This document shows positions 37,808 to 51,049 of a DNA stretch of 64,000 nucleotides, piece by piece (positions within the stretch are counted from its first letter, which is position 1; the number at the start of each line of letters is the position of its first letter). The notes beneath the pieces were generated by a model. It worked only from the letters and a program-made list of their open reading frames with translations, had not been told where the DNA came from and searched no databases. The DNA is taken from the NCBI GenBank assembly GCA_020809705.1, contig CP085826.1, positions 6,882,001-6,946,000 on the forward strand, given 5' to 3'. Origin of the DNA: Calonectria ilicicola. Taxonomy: Eukaryota > Ascomycota > Sordariomycetes > Hypocreales > Nectriaceae. The translations under genes and the position numbers were made by a program.

Positions 37808-39486
37808 TGTGGTATTTCAATTCTGTTTTTTCAGTTTCGGAAATGGCGTCTCACCAAGCGCAGGCGCGGATGCTGTTGCCGCGTGCTGCGATGCAAGAAT
37901 GCAATAGCCGATGGGGCTGAGGCGGGGGATTGGTGTAGGGGTGTTTAGTGAGGCTCAATAAGAGGCGCGCAGCTGGAGCTAACGCCGGCGCATCAGCATG
38001 CTTGGCGCACGCAGGAATCGACTCGGGCGGCTGGTTTTAGTACTCGTTCTTCACATGCAAAATCGCGGAGCAGAGCAGAGCAGAGTAGCACCGGACTGGA
38101 GACTTGTGGGATGGTCGTCGATACAATTAAAGGCAGTTATCTCGTTGCCTGTAGCGGATCTGCGTCACGGCCTCTTTGCGGCCCTTTCCTCGACTCGGAT
38201 TGTTCCAAATGCTGCTGCCTGAACACACACGGGTCGGATCTCTCTCATTGGCTGCCATGATTACACCACAAGCTGACGATACTGGAGTTTCGGATGCTTT
38301 GATTTTCCGTTCCAAGTACAAATCATCTGATTGTATGCGTGACATATCACATGACATATTTACCCAGTCACGTGTTTCTCATGAAGAGTCAAAGTATCGT
38401 TGCCTCAGGCAGCAGGGTCATCATCTCCATCTTTCATCCCTCATCCCAACCACATCTCATCTACTCCGTACTGGATGATGAGCGAAGATCCACAACAGTC
38501 CCGCTCAGTGCGCGTCCTCCGTTCCTTTCGAATTTATTCCCAAAAACCCTGAGCATGCCAAAACCTTATTATTTGGCCTGTCCAAGTCAGAACTGCATTT
38601 CAGGGTTCCACGATAACAACTAGAAGCTGCTACCTTGGCCGACAGGCCTTCGTAATCCGGAACCTATGAGGAGCCCGCATCCCGCATCCGGCCATTGATG
38701 TTTCAAAGTTTTTGTGGCCTTGGAGGGCTCCAAACCATTGAACGACTGCCGATGAAGTCCCCCCCCCCCCGTCAAGGGACATGGTGAGCAACGAGGTGAC
38801 CCGCTTTCATCACTACCCCTTGACGGAAATGCGGCACTGCGCTCCCGTATCCCCGGCCTGGGCAGGGCTGGCTCCATTTTCGACGTCGTGTCTTGGCCCA
38901 GTAAAACCACGATGTTGGAAGGGGGGGGCAAGACTTGCGAATTAAGGTGGTCTTTTGAGTATCATCGAAAAATGCGGTATTATCTCGCAACGTTAATTTA
39001 GATTCCGGACCTTTGAAGAATACGCCGCAGCCTTTACGCCCGAAGGATCAAAGGGAGAGGCTTAGTTCAGAGAATGCATCCAAGATAGAGTGTTGGAGCC
39101 GTCGATCAGGTACAATGGTAACTGAACTTCGCCGATCCGTTGTCCACCCACAGAAGGATCCGTCGATGTCTTACCTGTTTCCGCCGGTCGGCCGATTTGG
39201 CTGCCGACAATTAGGGCGCCACGGAAGTGGCGGTCCTTGACGAATCACATCACATCACAGCTGCTATAATTATGTCCATCATTCCTTCAGCCGTATCCTC
39301 CAAAAATTTAGCCTGTGACCGTCCAATAGGTATGATCCGTTAATTCGTTTCTTTCTACTCGTAATAAGTCTCCGATACTCACAAAGACGAGGCTATTTAC
39401 TTTTTTTTTTTCGCCAACAAATATGTACGCACCAATAATTAGAACGCCCTTCTAGGGAAATCTAAATGCTTTCAAAACTCAGAATC
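37808..39486. other. Intergenic region, 5' of the fusion gene
   Basis: About 1.7 kb. The proximal 300 bp should hold the promoter of the minus-strand fusion gene. A 12-C run lies at 38759-38770 and a shorter G run near 38921-38928. ORFs here are short and unconvincing. I see no RNA gene. Confidence 0.55.
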
Positions 39487-40782
39487 TCATTTTTGCGAAT
39501 ACTCAATGCTGTACTGCACCGTCTTCTGGATAGAACCTTGTTGTTGGTTATCATTCCATTGCGGCGCAGAACTTGACCCAGTTTGGACCGTAGCACCCAG
39601 GATGCTTTCCTCGCTGCCCGTTGAGCCGGGTTTCTTGATAGTGCCCATGTGAATTCCGTTGCTGCTGCTATCAATCGGAATCCACTCGCTCTTGTCTCGG
39701 CTCTGACTATGTGGGTATGACTTGGTGCCATAGCTGGATGGCCCGTATTTTTGGTTGTTGCTGCTACTCTTAGGCATCAACATTGGGAATAGTTTGACAA
39801 TTACTGGTCGAGCCATCGGCAGACAGGCGCAGACAATCGCCACGTTCATCTCGATGACTGTCCACATAGTTGACGAGATGTCATATGTCGAATCAGTTGT
39901 TGTTGATGCGATATCAATGGTCGTGACACGAAGACATGAAGTAATAACCACAAACCCGCCAAGAGCAAAGACGATGACCAATGCTAGCTTCTGAGCTCGC
40001 TGAATCTGCAGTTGATACACAAGCGCCATCGGCATGAACAAAATGATGAGGTCGGTGGCAATCGAAAAGCCTGCATTGGCATACCAAAACTTCCCGCTGT
40101 CGATACATGTTCCGGCGATCGTCTTATTAAATGCTCGAGGAATCGGGTTGCATTGGAATATCGTGATGATAACGGAGGCGACGCAGTAGGCAAATACGCA
40201 AACGATCAGGAACCAGCAAAGCCACTTGAACCAACGAATCTTGCCAAAGATGCGGAGATAAAGCAGTAAGATCGAGCATTTTGTCAAATTGATGCACGCT
40301 TTGTACGTGATTTGACATACGTAAAAGTACTGCAGCATATCACGTTAGACTCGCACCATCGCAGAAATGAACGGCGGTGTAGGAAGGAGGACCACAAACC
40401 TTGAGTGCTTCAACTTTGTCCGCAGGCTCGAGAGTCTTTACATGTCGACCAAACCCAAAGTGACACGCTTTGGCTAGTTAGTATCTTGTCAAGCCGAACG
40501 TAGTTATATACTTACAAGCAATTTCCATTGCACTAGACAACAGCGCAAAGACCTGGTGAAAACATGCGTTAGTTCGTGCAAGCAGACTATACGATGGCGT
40601 TCTACAAGCCTTACCAATGACGCAATAATAGCATAGTCGTCGGCACCGAGATGCCCTCCTTTTCGATGCCGGGACCATATTCGCGTTGCTACCAACAATG
40701 GACAAAGGACCGCAAAGATAGCTATGGGGATGTATAACATATGCGCATTGCTCTCATTCGGGTCCGGGGTATCTGTTGCCAT
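39487..40782 (-). CDS. Fungal rhodopsin-domain (PTH11-like) seven-helix membrane protein
   Basis: Exons 40615-40782, 40516-40552, 40400-40473 and 39487-40329 (minus) give 373 aa. Introns have GTAAGG, GTAAGT and GTTTGT donors with CAG or TAG acceptors. The protein has about seven hydrophobic helices, an extracellular N-terminus (ATDTPDPNES), the family segment GHLGADDYAII after helix 1, FGFGRHVKTL before helix 3, and CQITYKACINLTKCSILLLYLRIF in the middle, written here only to show the hallmark Y-K-x3-x-L-T-K-x-S-I-L pattern. This is the fungal rhodopsin-like integral membrane family (PF20684 type), related to PTH11 receptors but without an N-terminal CFEM domain. The cytoplasmic tail (about 285-373) is Ser-rich. 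An in-frame ATG at 40806 would add eight residues; I prefer 40782. Ligand unknown. Confidence 0.85.
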
Positions 40783-43700
40783 TTTAAGGATTAGGTGTTG
40801 GTTCAAACCGCCTGGGCCTGTCGAAACTCGTCCGGGGCCGTCTTAAAGTGAAAGATCGTCGGGGCCTTGAAGTTATATGAGAGCGAGCCTTCCAAAAAAG
40901 CAGGGATGAAATGACCCTGGCCTCCAGAAAGAACCAGCTGGAGAGTCTCGAACGAATCCAGGGAAGGTGGAGACTGGACGACAGCCGACCGGCGTGGACA
41001 GACGCAAGAGGACGGCATTCAAGGTGATATACGGCCAGAGAAGCGCCCTCAACACCAAGGGGTTGGGTCGAGGATTAGGGCAAGTCGCGCCGTGTCCGTT
41101 TACTTTGGACGAATCCAAATAATGGAACAGTACGTGTACTTACCCTTTCAGCAACTCCCCCACGACACTGCCTTGTCAAAAACTATGATGCAGCAGGTGG
41201 ACATTACCCGGTCCATCCTTGTCGGTCTATTGGGGGGATCCGTGGCAACAGCGGTTCGAGCATGCAAGTGGAAGACAAGCATGACCCTCACGGGCAAAAG
41301 ACATCAGGGGCATGAGACGGATATCCCGCTTTGTCAGGGAGATTGAGGGACGTTTGATAGCGGAGAAGACTGTGAGCGGTTTCGAGGACGACCCACGCAC
41401 GCCCCCCCAGAAGGAGTGAGAGCCTTGGAAGAGCCTGGTTCCCATGCTCCTCTGAACGCTAGAAACCGGAGTTGCTTCGGGTGTGTCATTTCTCACGGCT
41501 CAGCAAGGTCAATTTTTGAGGACATGGTTCTTGCTTTTTCCCACTCACCCCCCAATAGAGGCGTTCATTCATTGGGGCACCAGCGTCATTGACCATCTCT
41601 ACAACGACGATCTCTCCAATCGTGGAAGGTGGACCTTCGCTTCAGAATCTGTATCTCAGCTTTCAACCGTATCGGCCTATGTGACGTTTATGCACAAAGG
41701 TGCCCGCCCTGAGACGACAGTCATATGAGGCGGAAGAAGAAGTCTGCAGTTTCGTAATAGCACGCGAGCTTTGGCTCTAACGGATACATCCGGCCAGTGT
41801 GAAAGGGGAAACAAGCGGGCCGATGCCAAGATGGGCGGCCGGCCGACTCGAACAAATGCCGGCTCAGCAACTTGTTGCTGTAACCAGATTTAGTTTCTGT
41901 GCCGCCGCGGACCAGGGGTGTGACCATTGGAAGCAAATTGGGGTCGCACGCCCCAGATCTCAACCCTACCCCAAGTCTGGCTCCATCCTTCTCGCTACAG
42001 ACTCACCCAGGTCTGTCAGATGCTACGTCTCATCGCCTCAGGGAGCTTTTGGTACCAAGGCCACGTCTACGCCCGGTCGTACCAGGTTGATGGGATCGAG
42101 TGTGAACAATCCACATTTTGATCCGACCATGTTCCATCACTGCTCTTGAGATCTGCAGTGTTGCTTGCAGATGATTGCCTTGAAGGGTAGGAAAGCTCAA
42201 ATCACGCTAGATCTGCCAACTTGTTTGCATCATTCCGCACAGACAAGACGAGCTGGGGCAGGCTAAACGAAGAATCTTACAATGGGCTGTGTGGTGCACG
42301 GGTTTCCCAGCACGCACAGCCGCATGCACAAAGCCGGGTCCTTAATACCACGCGTTTCTCCCGTCCCATTTGTGGGTCTTGGCCTGGGCATCGGACAAAT
42401 ACATTGTCGTTTGTTGCGGCTTTTCAACAGCTGTCTGACCACTTCAATCTCGCCTCGGGTTGGCTGTTGAAGTGGGAAAACAAAGGAGCCAAGCGAAAAT
42501 GGGGTCAGAAGTGCCCCTAGCTCATGGTATCCAATTGCCGGGTGCAAAAAACAAAGTTAATATGCCAGTCCGTCAAAGGAATAAAAAAAAAGCTGTATAT
42601 TCAAGGTTGCAACCGGCCCCGAAGCAATTCACTCCATCTCTATTGAATCCCATCTTGATCGGTAATGAAATAGAGTATGGTGGATTCCGGGCAAAACCGA
42701 GTCAAAAACGGGGAGAGATCAGCGGTCCTGGGGAAGCGGGCACAGTCGAGGAGGTCAGTCAGCAGTTTACGAGTTCTCGTTCTGCGGCAGATTCGATTCG
42801 CGGTGAATCGATCCTTTGGCAGGGGTGAAGAGGTGAAGAGCCACATATTGTCCTCGAGGCGCGATGTGACCCTGCGTTGGCAGCCGCCGCCACAACGGGA
42901 GGTGTTGCCGCCACAATGCGCCGGGAATACCCAGGATCCAGGGACTCCAGAAGCTGACGTCTCTCGGTTTCGCCAACAGGGGACGGGAAGCGGCCACTAA
43001 CAGCGTTGGCCCCAGTAACATCCCACCGCCGGTACATGGATACAGGCGACGTTACTCGTTTCGGGTTCCGGGTGAGGCTAGCTGCTGGGCCGGACATGGG
43101 TATGATCAGCCCATTGATCTTTCTCGATGTCTGCCGGCCTGCAATGTTTGCATTTCTCGATGTGACGCTGAACGGCAGTTATGGGGGGTTTTCGCGGATG
43201 GCAAGGTGGTTGCTTTTTCTTTTTTTCTCGCCTACCAATCCTTTTACTACGCTGGGGCGTTTGCCTTTTGCGAAAAAGCTCGACACTGGATTCAGAGTGG
43301 CTGGCTCCGCCATGTAAGAGAAATGAGAGAGACGCAATAACTCATTGCTGAGCATCTCAACTAGGAAGTCCGTATTGTGGGCAGCCATCCCGCGTCCATC
43401 GCTCGATCCACGCCGCCGTTAGCCGTGCATGGGCGACCGCAGATCGCCATGGGTTCGCGGAAGCAAAAAAGATTGAAGCCGTTTTTTATTTGAGATGGGA
43501 ATAAATTGTGCTCCCTGCTCTTGGGCGCGATCGCCACGTGTAGCTCGCAGCTCGCTTCATCTCTTGGATGGTTTAAACCGTGGGATGCCAGATGGGGGAT
43601 CTTCAAAGCTGCATCGTCGACCCTGCCAGCTTTGGTGTTGGCAGCCGATCAATAACATAATGGTTTGCAGCCATCTTTAAAAATCTTTCCTGCGCCCGCA

Positions 43701-44646
43701 CCAACCTGCAACGGCACGGTAATCCGCAAGCCGGGGCGGAAGAATACCGGTCCTCCATCCAGCTCCGTCCCTCGGAATACAGTCGCACGCATAACAAGTG
43801 TTGGTTGTGTCTAGCCCTCGCCGACCAACCGGGGGGCCTAAAGGGCCGACCCTCTCGACCGACACCCGTCTACGGCATATCATTTGTTGGACCTAAAAGA
43901 AGGCCGTTTTCTAACTTCGCCAAGTACAAGGCTCCCTGCCAAGGGCGATCCTCCCCCCCCACCCAGGAGTGTGCTCTCTCTTCTCGCACCCTACGAGCCA
44001 GCACCCTCAATGCACATCCCAGAGGAACCATTTTTCTGATGCAACATGGAAAGGTCCAACCGACCCTCTCACGCACTAGGTCTCGTACCCTGTCCGGCGC
44101 AAGATACGTCGGATTGCCAGGGAGGGCAACCAAATGAAGCACCAAAGAGGCTACCCATTCGGGATACAACAACGCGGAAGCCCGTGTCCCTTGCCAGCAA
44201 TGTCCCATATGCAGAGGCAGCGAAACCGTAGACGGATATTCTTAGTGTCTCCCTACGATCCAGGATCCCGCATCGGTCGCATAACCCCCTCGTCGTGTTG
44301 CAGGAAAACTGGGAACAAACGAAGCATCAATATATTATTTGACCCGCGCGTCCACGCCACCATCTTGTTACTTTTCTTTTTTCCCCAGGCTGTCAATTAA
44401 TATCGACGCAGTCCCAACTGTCTTTCCTGCAGTCTGTGCTAATCGCTGGCTGTCTGCAGATCGGTTGCTCAGGGTGGAAGTTGATCTTCACCCCCATTAT
44501 CCCGGTTTGACATAACGTGCTTCTGTCTTTTTATCCACTCCGCCCTGTCTTGCCCACCCCATCCTACTGTTTGTCTATCTGCGAAGTTCGACGGTCCCGT
44601 CAGTCTTCACAAGCCTCAGACCCTCACGCACTGACCTGACTTCACA
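40783..44646. other. Long intergenic region between divergent genes
   Basis: About 3.9 kb separate the rhodopsin-domain gene (-) from the MFS gene (+). Composition is ordinary to GC-rich. ORFs up to 123 codons overlap on both strands without a dominant frame, recognisable motif or joinable exons. The last 250 bp before 44647 are pyrimidine-rich on the plus strand (around 44520-44580), typical of a fungal promoter and 5' leader. An unrecognised gene or noncoding RNA cannot be excluded. Confidence 0.5.
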
Positions 44647-46197
44647 ATGTCGGTAAGCGAGACCAAGTCGCCGGTCCTGTCGGACGAGCAGCATGTGCCC
44701 GGCTCGCCTGGTTCGCCCAAGGCGTCCAAGGCGTTCGAGATTGACCCCAAGGTCGAGCGAAAGCTACTAATGAAGCTGGATTTGTGCATTTACCCGACCC
44801 TGTTCGTCATCTACATGATGTCTTTCCTGGATCGTATCAATATCAGCAATGCAAGAATCCAGGGCATGGCGACTGAGCTCAACTTGACGGGCAACCGCTT
44901 CAATATTGCTCTCTTTGTAAGTCAATCGCGTCGACTTTTTGCCGCGGGATATGAAGTTTGAGGGTTTCTAACCAAGGTATAGATTTACTTTGTTCCTTAC
45001 ATTCTTCTCGAGGTGCCTTCCAACATGATTATCCACAAGGTTCGACCTTCTTTTTACTTGTCGGGACTCATGTTCTTGTGGGGCATTGTCAACATGTGCA
45101 TGGGTTTTGTGCACTCATATGGTGCTCTCGTCGCCCTACGATTCCTGCTTGGTGCCTTTGAGGCTGGTGTGCTCCCCGGCATCATCTACGTCACTTCCAT
45201 GTACTACAAGCGCCACGAATTCCAGAAGCGCATGTCCTTCTTCTTCTGCAGCACCCTCATCGGTGGCGCCTTTGGTGGTCTCCTCGCCTACGCCATTGCG
45301 CGTCTGGGTGGTGAGAAGGGCATGAGCGCCTGGAGATGGATCTTCATTATCGAGGGTGCCATTACTGCCTTCTTGGCCATTATCGCTGTCTTCCTCATTG
45401 CTGACTGGCCTTCTCAAGCTCGCTTCCTCACAGCGGAGGAGAAGGAGCTGGTCCAGCGCCGCATTGAGGCTGACGTCGGCGATGAGTGCCGCATGGATAC
45501 GCTCAACAACTTTGCCTACAAGCGAATCTTCTCTGACTGGAAGATCTGGCTCGGTGCCTTCATGTACATGGGTATCGGCACCACTGGCTACGCTGGAGTT
45601 TTCTTTATGCCCACTATCCTCCTCGAGTTTGGCTGGGCTTCCCAGCAGGCGCAGATCCACACTATCCCCGTCTACGTGCTCTCGGCTGGTGTCATGCTCA
45701 TCTCTGCCTGGCTTTCTGATCGAACCAAGCACCGGTACGGCTTTATTCTAAGCGGCTCCTTCATTGCCACCATTGGATATGCTATGCTCCTCAACCAGGT
45801 CGGCAAGTCCCGCGATTACAAGTTTGCCGCCGTCTTCCTTATCAACGCTGGAGGATATATTGCCACCCCTATTATCCTAGCCTGGCTCCAGAACAACCTG
45901 TCCGGACACTGGAAGCGCGCCTTTGGCTCAGCTCTCCAGGTCACTCTGGGCAACGTTGCCGGTATCGTTGGTTCCAACATCTTCCTCGCCAACGAGAGCC
46001 CCCTATACAAGACGGGCTACGGAACCGCCCTGGGCATGCTGTGGATGGGCACCCTCGCGGCCACAACCATGTTCGTCCTCATGTGGCGCGAGAACAAGAA
46101 GCGAGCGGCCGGCGAACGCAATGACAGACTCAATCTTCCTGAGGAGGACCGCAAGAACATGGGTGACTGGCACCCTAGCTTCCGATTCACCCTGTAA
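44647..46197 (+). CDS. MFS transporter, allantoate permease (Dal5/ACS) family
   Basis: Exons 44647-44916 and 44983-46197 give 494 aa. The intron (66 bp) runs from GTAAGT to TATAG. After a 45-residue polar N-terminus, the helix 1 region carries FLDRINISNARIQG, the D-R-x-N-x-x-x-A signature of the anion:cation symporter (ACS) group that includes Dal5, Tna1 and Vht1. Helices 2-6 follow (VPYILLEVPSNM, GALVALRFLLGAFEAGVLPG), then a cytosolic loop (FLTAEEKELVQRRIEAD) typical of this group, then helices 7-12. The length is typical of the family. It likely imports an anionic vitamin or nitrogen compound (allantoate, nicotinate, pantothenate-like) across the plasma membrane; the substrate cannot be read from sequence. 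It faces the ArgRS gene tail to tail. Confidence 0.88.
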
Positions 46198-47829
46198 AAG
46201 CAATTTTGACTACCTTATAATTATCGCGATGTTCAGAGCACATTTTGGCAGATTGTTGTACATACACATACATAGCATACTACTACTACCTACATTAGCC
46301 TAAATGGAGATGCAAGCATCTTTTTTTGAGTCCAATCCGAAAAAAGAATTTGTCCGAGTTGTCCAAGTTTGGTTCCGGTTCTTGAAGGGGGAAATATCAT
46401 TATACATGGTTGTTCAACTCTGGTAAATTTCCAACAGCGTACAGAAAGGTAATCTGGTCTAACCTTACCCAGAAAATACGCCCTGTCCGGCATATTCGGC
46501 GGCGCAGACCACAACCTCGGGCCTGCGCCGCAGAGCGCTTTCTAAATGCACACCTACGGGGAACTTAAAGCGTACTCGGAGTGATTGATGGCATCTCGCT
46601 TGGCGACTTGCCACACCCCCGGCATTCGTCTGAGCGCTGCTGCATCTTCCCATCTAACAAGGCCCCATGCTATCCAAGCGTGCCCTTGTCTTTTTTCCTC
46701 CCCTCCCCCCTCACCCCCGCCCCTGGAGAACGGGGGAGGGGGGGGGCCTTTGCTCGCATCATTCTTTGGCCGACGTGTGACCGCTGCATCCTTTAGAGCC
46801 AGGGCCCGGCCGCCGCCCATTACTCCGCTCCCTCGTACTTCAACGTTACTGACGGAATATTCCAAAAGAAGAAGTAAAAAAAAAAAAAAGAACAAAAAAA
46901 AAACTCCACCTGCCAATGTCCTAAACCAATCTCTACTCCTGTTCCCATTCCTGCTCGTCTTCCAGGAACCCGGCCCGTCATGGCCTTGCCTACCGCAGTG
47001 GGACATTCCCGACGAGCTGGGCCGGCCGAACAGGTTCGAGAACGTAGGAGCGTCGCAAGCACGTCTCCTCCTTTCCCTTGCATGACATGCATCCCCCCGG
47101 GCGGACGACAAGCCAGATGGCTGAATGCAAGGCTCATGAGGGCGTGGTTGTCTTTTTTTTTCCTTCACCCTTGGCCTTTCGCTTAACATATCTCCCGCGC
47201 GCGTGAGAAACAAGGGGAAAATGCACCATCTCTTGGCTGCTTCACATCCAGCCTTGCAGAGACAACCTTGCCCAGGAACCTCAGAAGTGGTTTGATATAA
47301 CATGCTTTCGGTTGGCCGGGAATATTGTCAAATGTCCCAACGTTACCTTCGCCTATGCCTGACAGCTCGACACGGGCCATTTGAAACCAACCGTATTGTG
47401 CCCTATCACTGTCCGTGTGAAAGCTTGGCACATCTGCAACCGGTGAACACCTTACATCCGGTCTGTTTCCACTTCCACATCAATGTGACTCGTCGCTTGT
47501 CGCAAGCTCTACCCTGTTAATTGCCTGGAGAAAAATGAAGGCGGATTACTGGATTGAATACTAGTCCATGTATACTTCACCCCTATTCTTATTAGAATTC
47601 TCCAAGGGGACACAGCCATTCCACAGGAGAACATGCCAGTGTACAGCAAAGCACTAGGCGGAAAAGAACATAGCGGACGCGTCAGAGTGAGGTATGGGTA
47701 TATTAAATTTCACTTTTCATGCTCTCGTCTATTTTGAACATTGTATCAGGTCATGCCAAGATTCATCACTGGACATGCTGCAATGCTTACATCGATACTC
47801 CTTCCAGGCATCACTAAACAACTAGTTCC
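46198..47829. other. Intergenic region between convergent genes
   Basis: About 1.6 kb between the 3' ends of the MFS and ArgRS genes. It contains G/C runs near 46730-46746, an A-rich tract at 46876-46903 and a T run near 47152-47162. The 249-codon minus-strand ORF at 46554-47303 is low complexity (poly-Phe and Gly-rich from homopolymers) and is not taken as a gene. Confidence 0.6.
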
Positions 47830-50149
47830 TTACATTCTATTCTTTGTCAGCTTTGTCCGCTTTGGAAAATAGGGGTCAACATACCGTTCCACAGGCGTCA
47901 AGCCCAAGAGTTGCATGCCGTTGCGCAGCACAATTCGAGCAGCATCGTACAGGGCCATACGGGCCTTTTGAAGCTCCTTCTCGCTACCAACAATTCGGAG
48001 ATGGTCGTAGCTAGAGCTTAGGGCGTGGGTCATCTTAAAGAGGTAGGTCAAGACAGTTGTGGGCTCAAGCGTCTTGAGTGTGTTTTGCACCACGTCTGGC
48101 CACTGGTTCAGGAGGCGAGCCAGGTCGGTAGCGTGCTTCTCAGTCAAGAGGCTCAAGTCGGCGCTCTCAAGCTCCTCATCGGTGAGTCCAGCCTTTCGGC
48201 GGATAGAGTGCAGACGAGCATGGGCATACTGGAGGTAGGGACCAGTGTCACCCTCGAACGAGGTCATGGCCTCCATGTTGAAGGTGTAGTTGTTGATTCT
48301 AAATCCAGTCAGTAAATCAATGCACCATGCCAGGTGTCTAGGGTACCTACCGCTTTCCAGACATGTCCTGGACCATGACACTGCTGATTCCAAGAATATC
48401 GGCAACAGCCTCGGGGTTCTCGATCTGAGCGTACTTGGCCTCGTTCTTCTTCATGACCTCGTGCATTGTCTCACCAACATCGCGAAGGATATCATCAAGG
48501 AACTTGACCGTGCCCTTTCGGGTGCTCATGCCAAGAACCAAACCAAAGTTAATATGCTGGACCTTCTTGGCGATATCTTCACGGCCCAGGAGCTGAACAG
48601 TCTTAAAAAGTTGCTGAAGATGCAGATCTTGGGCAGAGGCAATGACGTAGATCAGGTGGTCGAAGTGGTACTTTTCTTCTCGGTTCAGGATCTCAGTAAT
48701 ATCTCGGGTCAGGTACAGAGCAGTGCCGTCTCGCTTGCGAATAACAGCCTTGCCAAGACTCTTTCCAGCCTTTCCAGGAACGTGTTTTGTGAAGTCAATG
48801 AGAACAGCACCGTCATGCTCCTCTGAAATACCCTTTTCAGCGAGGAGCTTGGCGTTCTTCTCCATGTCAGCCTCGGGAACATTAGCCTCTCCAGAGAAGC
48901 TGTCAAACTCAATGTTGAGTCGAGCGTAGGTCTTCTTGTATCGTTCAATGCTCATGTCTCGGAATCGCCTCCAGAGATTGACAGCCGCAACCTCACCATC
49001 AGTCATTCGTCGGAAATACTGGCGGGCCTGCTCATCAAGGCACTTGGCGAGAAGTTCAGTGACATCTTCTCCGGCGGTTTTCTTGGCTTCAATTTCCTCC
49101 TTCTCAGCTGACAAGTCTTGGTTAATTCGGACATAGAGGTTGAAGAGGTGGTTGATGGGATCGGCCTTGAGAGCCTCCTCATCACCCCATTTCTCCCAAG
49201 CAAGAGCGAGCAGACCGTACTGCTTGCCCCAATCACCGAGGTAGTTGATTCGGGTGACTTCCCAACCGGCACCCTCAAATAGCTTGGAAAGGAAGCCACC
49301 AATAATGGTGCTTCGCAAGTGACCGGCGTGGAAAGGCTTGGCAATGTTGGGAGAAGAGAACTCGACAAGCATCGTCTTCTTTCCAGAGTTGGGGTCTTTG
49401 GGATCTTTGAGGCCGTGAGAAGGGTTGTGTCCGTAGACTGCTTCCCTCTTTCGGATAGTGGGGAGAAGGAATTTGACGAGCGGGCCGGGCTTGAAGAAGA
49501 AGGACATGAAAGGGCCGCCAGGAACGGGCTTCTCTACCAAGGGCGACTCAGGGAACTACAGTGCGTCGTTAAGATTCTCAATTCATTCTCGCAGTCGTTA
49601 AACAGGGCCTACCTTGGAAATCCACTCCTCAGCGAGCTCATTGGGCTTCTTGCCCTTGACACGAAGGGCAGGAACGGCGAGGATGAGGTCTCCCTTGTCG
49701 AGAGACTGGGTCCACTGAACGGCAGGGTAAATGATGGAGGTGTCGACACCGGTGATCTCGTGCATCAGATCAGTGATGTGGGATCGGTAAATGTCCATGG
49801 GATTGGTGTCGGGGTGGCAGTTGGGGTACCTCTCGACCTTTTCGAGGCCGAGGGTCTTGAGCTGGTCGGCCAGCGCATTGGGGTCGATTGCGGCAGCCAT
49901 GGTGGAGTAGAGGCGATGGTGTTGAGGTTGGAGATGGTGACTCGGGCTGCAACGAGGGGCACTAGCACTTGTACGGGCGAGTGGTCGGCAGTGATACAGC
50001 TGTTGGCCTTGTCGATTCGGTTGCTGGGCAATCGGGAGCCGTCTCGGAGCGAACAAGGAGCGGCGCAAAAGGGGACACGGCAACGAGGGAGAAGAGGAGG
50101 AGAAAAGAAAATTAGACGAACAAGTGGGAATGAGTCGGCGCGACAGCAT
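47830..50149 (-). CDS. Arginyl-tRNA synthetase, probably dual-targeted
   Basis: Exons 49613-50149, 48351-49555 and 47830-48298 (minus) give 736 aa. Introns are GTAGGC..TAG and GTAGGT..TAG. It charges tRNA-Arg with arginine using ATP. The class Ia signatures are HAGH (residues 255-258, the HIGH box, after SSPNIAKPF) and MSTRKG (522-527, the KMSKS box, after FGLVLG). The C-terminal anticodon-binding domain ends MQLLGLTPVERYVDPYF. Residues 1-83 are rich in Arg, Ser and Pro with almost no acids, like a mitochondrial presequence. Met 84 (49900) begins MAAAIDPNAL in a strong context (TCCACCATGGCT), whereas the first ATG context (GCGCAGATGCTG) is weaker. One gene can therefore supply both mitochondrial and cytosolic enzyme by leaky scanning. 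This is inferred. Confidence 0.93.
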
Positions 50150-51049
50150 CTGCGCCAGTGTCTGGGTGGGAGCCCGTGGTGTGTGACTCAGGTGGGCAAA
50201 GGGCTTTTTTGCGGTGCGCTGTGGGTGGCTCTTGCCTCATGCATCCCGCACCATAGAGCTTGTTTGCGCCTGCCCTGCCCAAAAAACGCGACTTTTAGCG
50301 CGGGGCATAGCGGGGCCGCGTTTCTCCGAGGCCGTTACCCCTCCTTTTGCTACCCTATACATATTGTTGCCCCGCGTTTGTACCTGAATTTCGGTCAAAT
50401 GTCCCAGCATGGAGAGTGATGGTGTAAAAATTACGTATGTTTTGTAAAATTTATAATTACTTTTCCTACAATCCTGCTATTTTATGCTCCCTCTATAGTG
50501 GTCTAGACCGTTGATGAAGAAAATCTTCTTTCGATGAAGTCCATTTACGTCATCGTTATACCCACCACATATGGAAAAAAGAGTCTTTCTTTTTGCACAA
50601 ATAGAGCTGTCCAACTATAACCATTTAGGAAAATTCTAAAATGATTATTTATTTCATCAATAAATTTATAATTGTTTAGATTATTTATTTATTATTTCCT
50701 TATTTTTTATTTTTTATATATAAATATCTTATATCTTGTTTTCTGTGTGTATCGAGTAAGATCTATGTATGCGCCAGGAAGACTCAAAAAAAGTCAGACA
50801 AAAAGTTGGTTTTCTCAATAGTCCAAGTCAACTAGATCTAATCGATCTTCGGAAATGTTCACACATTGATTCAAATAAAAAGGACTACCCATTCACTAAA
50901 TTTGCGTATAAAATAACTTGCATTCGTTGTGTATGAATTGGTTCTTTGTATTAATAATAAAGTGTACAAAAACGCTGTCTATCCTTGTGCCCAACATGAC
51001 GCCTCTGTATCCCTGACTCTTAAAAAAACACATTTTATTTATACTAGTG
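50150..51049. other. Intergenic region between ArgRS promoter and subtilisin 3' end
   Basis: About 0.9 kb. The first 300 bp upstream of ArgRS are GC-rich. From about 50430 to 51050 the DNA is AT-rich, including an A/T-only-like stretch at 50640-50735. I see no ORF of note, no repeats matching the retrotransposon block, and no RNA gene. Confidence 0.55.

Noticed and set aside
45136..45732. 198-codon minus-strand ORF within the MFS gene
   Set aside because: Antisense shadow of a clear transporter frame, with no motif of its own.
46554..47303. 249-codon minus-strand ORF
   Set aside because: Composed largely of low-complexity Phe, Gly and Lys stretches from homopolymer runs, with no domain. It sits between two convergent genes and looks like chance.
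49319..50419. 366-codon plus-strand ORF over the ArgRS 5' part
   Set aside because: It is the shadow of the GC-rich ArgRS coding frame on the other strand; the ArgRS motifs and introns are unambiguous.
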